Positions 60,985 to 64,000 of a stretch of 64,000 nt of DNA are shown piece after piece. The stretch lies in NCBI GenBank assembly GCA_047974745.1, contig JBKECO010000001.1, positions 62,001-126,000 of the forward strand, given 5' to 3'. Source of the stretch: JBKECO01 sp047974745 (GTDB taxonomy: Bacteria; Bacillota; Clostridia; Lachnospirales; Lachnospiraceae). How positions within the stretch are numbered: position 1 is the stretch's first letter; every line of letters starts with the position of its first letter. Below the pieces are notes generated by a model. It saw only the letters and a program-made list of their open reading frames with translations. It had not been told where the DNA came from and ran no database searches. The translations under genes and the position numbers were made by a program.

Positions 60985-63900
60985 TTATTCTTCGTTGTCA
61001 AAGCTTTCATCTGAAAAATTATCTTCATCCAGATCGTCGCGTTCTTCCTCTTCTGACTCCTCGTCGATATCGACTAATTCTTCACTGTCTGCATCAAACT
61101 CTTGTTTTGTGAATCCCATTTTTCCAAAGGACTCACTATTTTCAAAAGCAAAATCTTTATCGCTTCCTATTACTGAATTCAAATCTGTATTGCCGTATTC
61201 GCTCGTTTCTAACAGTTCTACTTCCTGGGCAAACTCGTCCAGAACCTTCACATCAAGTCCCAGAGACTGCAGCTCCTTCAGGAGAACCTTAAAGGATTCC
61301 GGTATTCCCGGTTCAGGAATGTTGTCACCCTTTATAATTGCTTCATAGGTCTTTACTCTTCCGACTACGTCATCTGATTTTACAGTTAGGATTTCCTGCA
61401 GGGTAAAGGATGCACCATAAGCTTCAAGTGCCCATACCTCCATCTCTCCGAATCTCTGTCCGCCGAACTGTGCTTTTCCACCGAGGGGCTGCTGTGTTAC
61501 CAGTGAGTAAGGTCCTGTTGAACGCGCATGAATCTTATCATCTACCAAATGATGAAGTTTTAGATAATGCATATGTCCGATCGTAACGGCACTGTCGAAG
61601 TATTCACCGCTCCTACCGTCACGAAGTCTTACCTTACCATCTCTTGACAGTGGTACACCCTTCCACAGTTTGCGGTGCTCTCTGTTATCAGAGAGATATT
61701 TTATTACTTCCGGAAGAAGTTCTGACTTATATTTTTTTTCAAATTCATCCCATTCCAGATTTACATAGTCGTTCGCAAGATCAAGAGTATCCATAATATC
61801 ATCTTCGCGAGCACCATCAAATACCGGTGTCTCAATGTTAAAGCCTAACGCTTTTGCAGCCAGGGATAAATGAATTTCAAGTACCTGACCGATATTCATA
61901 CGTGATGGCACACCAAGTGGGTTCAAAACGATATCTAGTGGTCTTCCGTTTGGAAGGAATGGCATATCCTCTACAGGCAGAACGCGGGATACTACACCCT
62001 TATTTCCATGACGTCCGGCCATTTTATCTCCAACAGATATCTTTCTTTTTTGAGCTATGTAGATTCGAACTGCCTGATTAACACCAGGTGAAAGCTCATC
62101 TCCATTTTCTCTTGTAAATACTTTGGCATCCACGATGATTCCGTATTCACCATGTGGCACCTTCAGTGATGTATCACGAACTTCTCTCGCTTTCTCACCG
62201 AAGATCGCTCTTAAAAGACGTTCCTCTGCTGTCAGCTCTGTTTCGCCCTTAGGCGTTACTTTTCCGACCAGGATATCCCCGGCACGAACCTCGGCACCAA
62301 TTCGGATGATTCCTCTTTCGTCCAGATCCTTGAGTGCATCATCACCTACACCTGGAACATCACGTGTGATTTCTTCTGGTCCGAGTTTTGTGTCACGGGC
62401 TTCTGCTTCATATTCTTCAATATGTACAGAGGTATAGACATCATCTTGTACCAGTCGCTCACTTAGGAGTACAGCATCCTCATAGTTATAGCCTTCCCAG
62501 GTCATGAATCCAATTAATGGATTCTTTCCAAGTGCCAGTTCCCCTTTTTCTGTAGAAGGACCATCTGCAATGACATCTCCCTGCTCAACATGCTCGCCTT
62601 TCAGTACAATTGGGCGTTGGTTATAACAGTTCGACTGGTTACTTCTTGAGAACTTTGTCAGTTTATAATAATCCTTGGTTCCATCATCGTTCTTAATGAC
62701 GATTTCATTTGAAACAGAGCTTTCTACGGTTCCTGATTTCTTTGCCACAAGGCAAACACCGGAATCCACTGCCGCTTTGGTTTCCATACCTGTTCCAACT
62801 GCTGGTGATTCTGTTGTCAGTAATGGTACAGCCTGGCGCTGCATGTTCGATCCCATCAGCGCACGGTTGGCATCGTCATTTTGAAGAAATGGAATCAGTG
62901 CCGTTGCAACTGAAAATACCATCTTAGGAGATACATCCATATAGTCAAATACAGATCTTTCATATTCCTGTGTCTCTTCTCTGTATCGACCGGATACCAT
63001 GGAACGGACAAAGTGTCCGTTCTCGTCCAGGGACTCATTCGCCTGAGCTACGTGGAAATTATCTTCCTCATCTGCTGTCATATAGATTACATCATCCGTT
63101 ACGACAGGATTCTTTGGATCTGTCTTATCAATTTTTCGATATGGTGCTTCCACAAATCCATATTCATTGATTCTTGCATAGGTAGCAAGGGAGTTGATCA
63201 GTCCAATGTTAGGACCTTCCGGGGTCTCGATCGGGCACATTCTTCCGTAATGGGAGTAATGTACATCTCGAACCTCGAATCCCGCACGATCTCTGGAAAG
63301 TCCACCAGGTCCAAGTGCCGAGAGACGTCTCTTATGGGTCAGCTCGCCAAGAGGGTTGTTCTGATCCATGAACTGTGACAGCTGAGATGAACCAAAGAAT
63401 TCTTTCACAGCTGCTGTGACCGGTTTGATATTAATCAGGCTCTGAGGTGTGATTCCTTCGAGATCCTGGGTTGTCATTCTTTCACGAACAACTCTTTCCA
63501 GTCTGGAAAGTCCGATTCGGTACTGATTCTGCAGTAATTCACCAACTGCACGAATTCTACGGTTTCCAAGATGATCGATATCATCAGCATGTCCAATTCT
63601 GTATTCTAAATGTATATTGTAATTGATCGAAGCAAAGATATCATCTTTTGTGATATGTTTTGGCACAAGATCAGCCACATTACGACGAATCGCCTCAATT
63701 CTATCAGCTTCTGATTCATTCTCTTCTAAAATTCTCTCGAGCACAGGATAATAGACCAGCTCATGAATTCCCAGCTCGCGTTCATTTACATTCATATAAG
63801 AAGAAAGCTCTACCATCATATTAGAAAGAACTCTGATGTTGCGGCTCTCACCCTGAACTTCTACGTATGGCACTGCTGCATTCTGAATCGTCTTCGCCAA

Positions 63901-64000
63901 TTCTCTGGAAATTTCTGTTCCTGCCTCAGCCAAGATCTCTCCAGTTGACAAGTCAACAACATCCTCAGCCAGTATCTGACCGCTGATCCTGTTCTTTAAT
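60985..64000 (-). CDS. rpoB: DNA-directed RNA polymerase subunit beta, 5' end outside window
   Basis: About 1005 codons are visible, open to the window edge. The rifampicin region SQLSQFMDQNNPLGELTHKRRLSALG-type segment has the usual Asp, His and Ser residues, so it is predicted rifampicin-sensitive. Other landmarks are RMCPIETPEGPNIGLI, GRHGNKGVVSR and GGKAQFGGQRFGEMEVWALE. It ends in an acidic tail (DIDEESEEEERDDLDED) common in Clostridia. Its ATG lies beyond position 64000. Confidence 0.98.
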   Translation of the reverse strand, partial: LKNRISGQILAEDVVDLSTGEILAEAGTEISRELAKTIQNAAVPYVEVQGESRNIRVLSNMMVELSSYMNVNERELGIHELVYYPVLERILEENESEADRIEAIRRNVADLVPKHITKDDIFASINYNIHLEYRIGHADDIDHLGNRRIRAVGELLQNQYRIGLSRLERVVRERMTTQDLEGITPQSLINIKPVTAAVKEFFGSSQLSQFMDQNNPLGELTHKRRLSALGPGGLSRDRAGFEVRDVHYSHYGRMCPIETPEGPNIGLINSLATYARINEYGFVEAPYRKIDKTDPKNPVVTDDVIYMTADEEDNFHVAQANESLDENGHFVRSMVSGRYREETQEYERSVFDYMDVSPKMVFSVATALIPFLQNDDANRALMGSNMQRQAVPLLTTESPAVGTGMETKAAVDSGVCLVAKKSGTVESSVSNEIVIKNDDGTKDYYKLTKFSRSNQSNCYNQRPIVLKGEHVEQGDVIADGPSTEKGELALGKNPLIGFMTWEGYNYEDAVLLSERLVQDDVYTSVHIEEYEAEARDTKLGPEEITRDVPGVGDDALKDLDERGIIRIGAEVRAGDILVGKVTPKGETELTAEERLLRAIFGEKAREVRDTSLKVPHGEYGIIVDAKVFTRENGDELSPGVNQAVRIYIAQKRKISVGDKMAGRHGNKGVVSRVLPVEDMPFLPNGRPLDIVLNPLGVPSRMNIGQVLEIHLSLAAKALGFNIETPVFDGAREDDIMDTLDLANDYVNLEWDEFEKKYKSELLPEVIKYLSDNREHRKLWKGVPLSRDGKVRLRDGRSGEYFDSAVTIGHMHYLKLHHLVDDKIHARSTGPYSLVTQQPLGGKAQFGGQRFGEMEVWALEAYGASFTLQEILTVKSDDVVGRVKTYEAIIKGDNIPEPGIPESFKVLLKELQSLGLDVKVLDEFAQEVELLETSEYGNTDLNSVIGSDKDFAFENSESFGKMGFTKQEFDADSEELVDIDEESEEEERDDLDEDNFSDESFDNEE

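Noticed and set aside
61000..64000. Rifampicin-resistance substitutions in rpoB
   Set aside because: The Asp, His and Ser positions most often mutated are wild type; the Gly/Leu differences nearby are common in Firmicutes.
1..64000. CRISPR arrays, tRNA or rRNA genes, prophage or intact insertion sequences
   Set aside because: No regularly spaced repeats, cloverleaf-type sequences, integrase or transposase motifs, or flanking terminal repeats were seen.

Overview
The window looks like a chromosomal segment from a low-to-moderate GC Clostridia bacterium, most likely Lachnospiraceae. The reasons are the anaerobic sulfite reductase asrABC with its FNT-family channel, the stacked sugar-catabolism operons (GH2, GH120, Gfo/Idh/MocA, TIM-barrel isomerases, ROK and LacI regulators), the strong GGAGG ribosome sites and the rpoB-rpoC/rpsL-rpsG-fusA-tuf backbone. 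Family assignments come from reading the proteins, not from database searches. All genes except one (9035-10294) are on the minus strand.

Region 1 (1-21.6 kb) is a glycoside-utilisation island. A promoter at 6579-6607 reads into an iron alcohol dehydrogenase, a 2-hydroxyacid dehydrogenase, a GH120 beta-xylosidase-like gene interrupted by an in-frame TGA, and a GH2 enzyme cut by the window edge. A divergent promoter pair at 8.8-9.0 kb, each with a LacI-type operator, drives a Gfo/Idh/MocA oxidoreductase plus isomerase one way and a URO-D-like protein the other. A ROK-regulated operon (17.99 to 10.36 kb) encodes a ribose-type ABC transporter, two TIM-barrel isomerases and another Gfo/Idh/MocA enzyme. 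It has a xylO-like operator in its leader. Next comes a LacI regulator fused to a solute-binding-protein-like domain, then a DUF975 membrane protein.

Region 2 (21.8-30.3 kb) holds asrABC with an FNT channel (sulfite reduction and probably hydrosulfide export), then tuf, fusA, rpsG and rpsL. rpsL has a perfect consensus promoter of its own, and tuf has an extra promoter.

Region 3 (30.37-57.26 kb) is the unusual part. About 27 kb of co-oriented surface-glycan genes sit between rpoC and rpsL, where translation-machinery genes are normally close together. The first glycan gene starts about 20 bp after the rpoC terminator, which leaves no room for its own promoter. The cluster encodes CDP-glycerol-type (teichoic-acid-like) chemistry with two multidomain proteins carrying TagD-like cytidylyltransferases, two CDP-glycerol glycerophosphotransferase homologues, a LicC-like nucleotidyltransferase, an FGGY kinase and an iron alcohol dehydrogenase. 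It also encodes a probable CMP-ulosonate branch (DRE-TIM aldolase, acylneuraminate cytidylyltransferase-like enzyme, KdsC-like phosphatase, DUF115/Maf-like protein), several glycosyltransferases (two GT2, three tandem RgpF-like, one DUF4422), three methyltransferases and two TIM-barrel isomerase-like proteins. At least eight of the proteins carry the same short Rossmann-like GxG module fused to otherwise unrelated domains. This locus is my best candidate for an undescribed glycan-biosynthesis system.

Region 4 (57.3-64 kb) is rpoC (complete) and rpoB (5' end outside the window). No tRNA, rRNA, CRISPR array, phage or intact insertion sequence was recognised.
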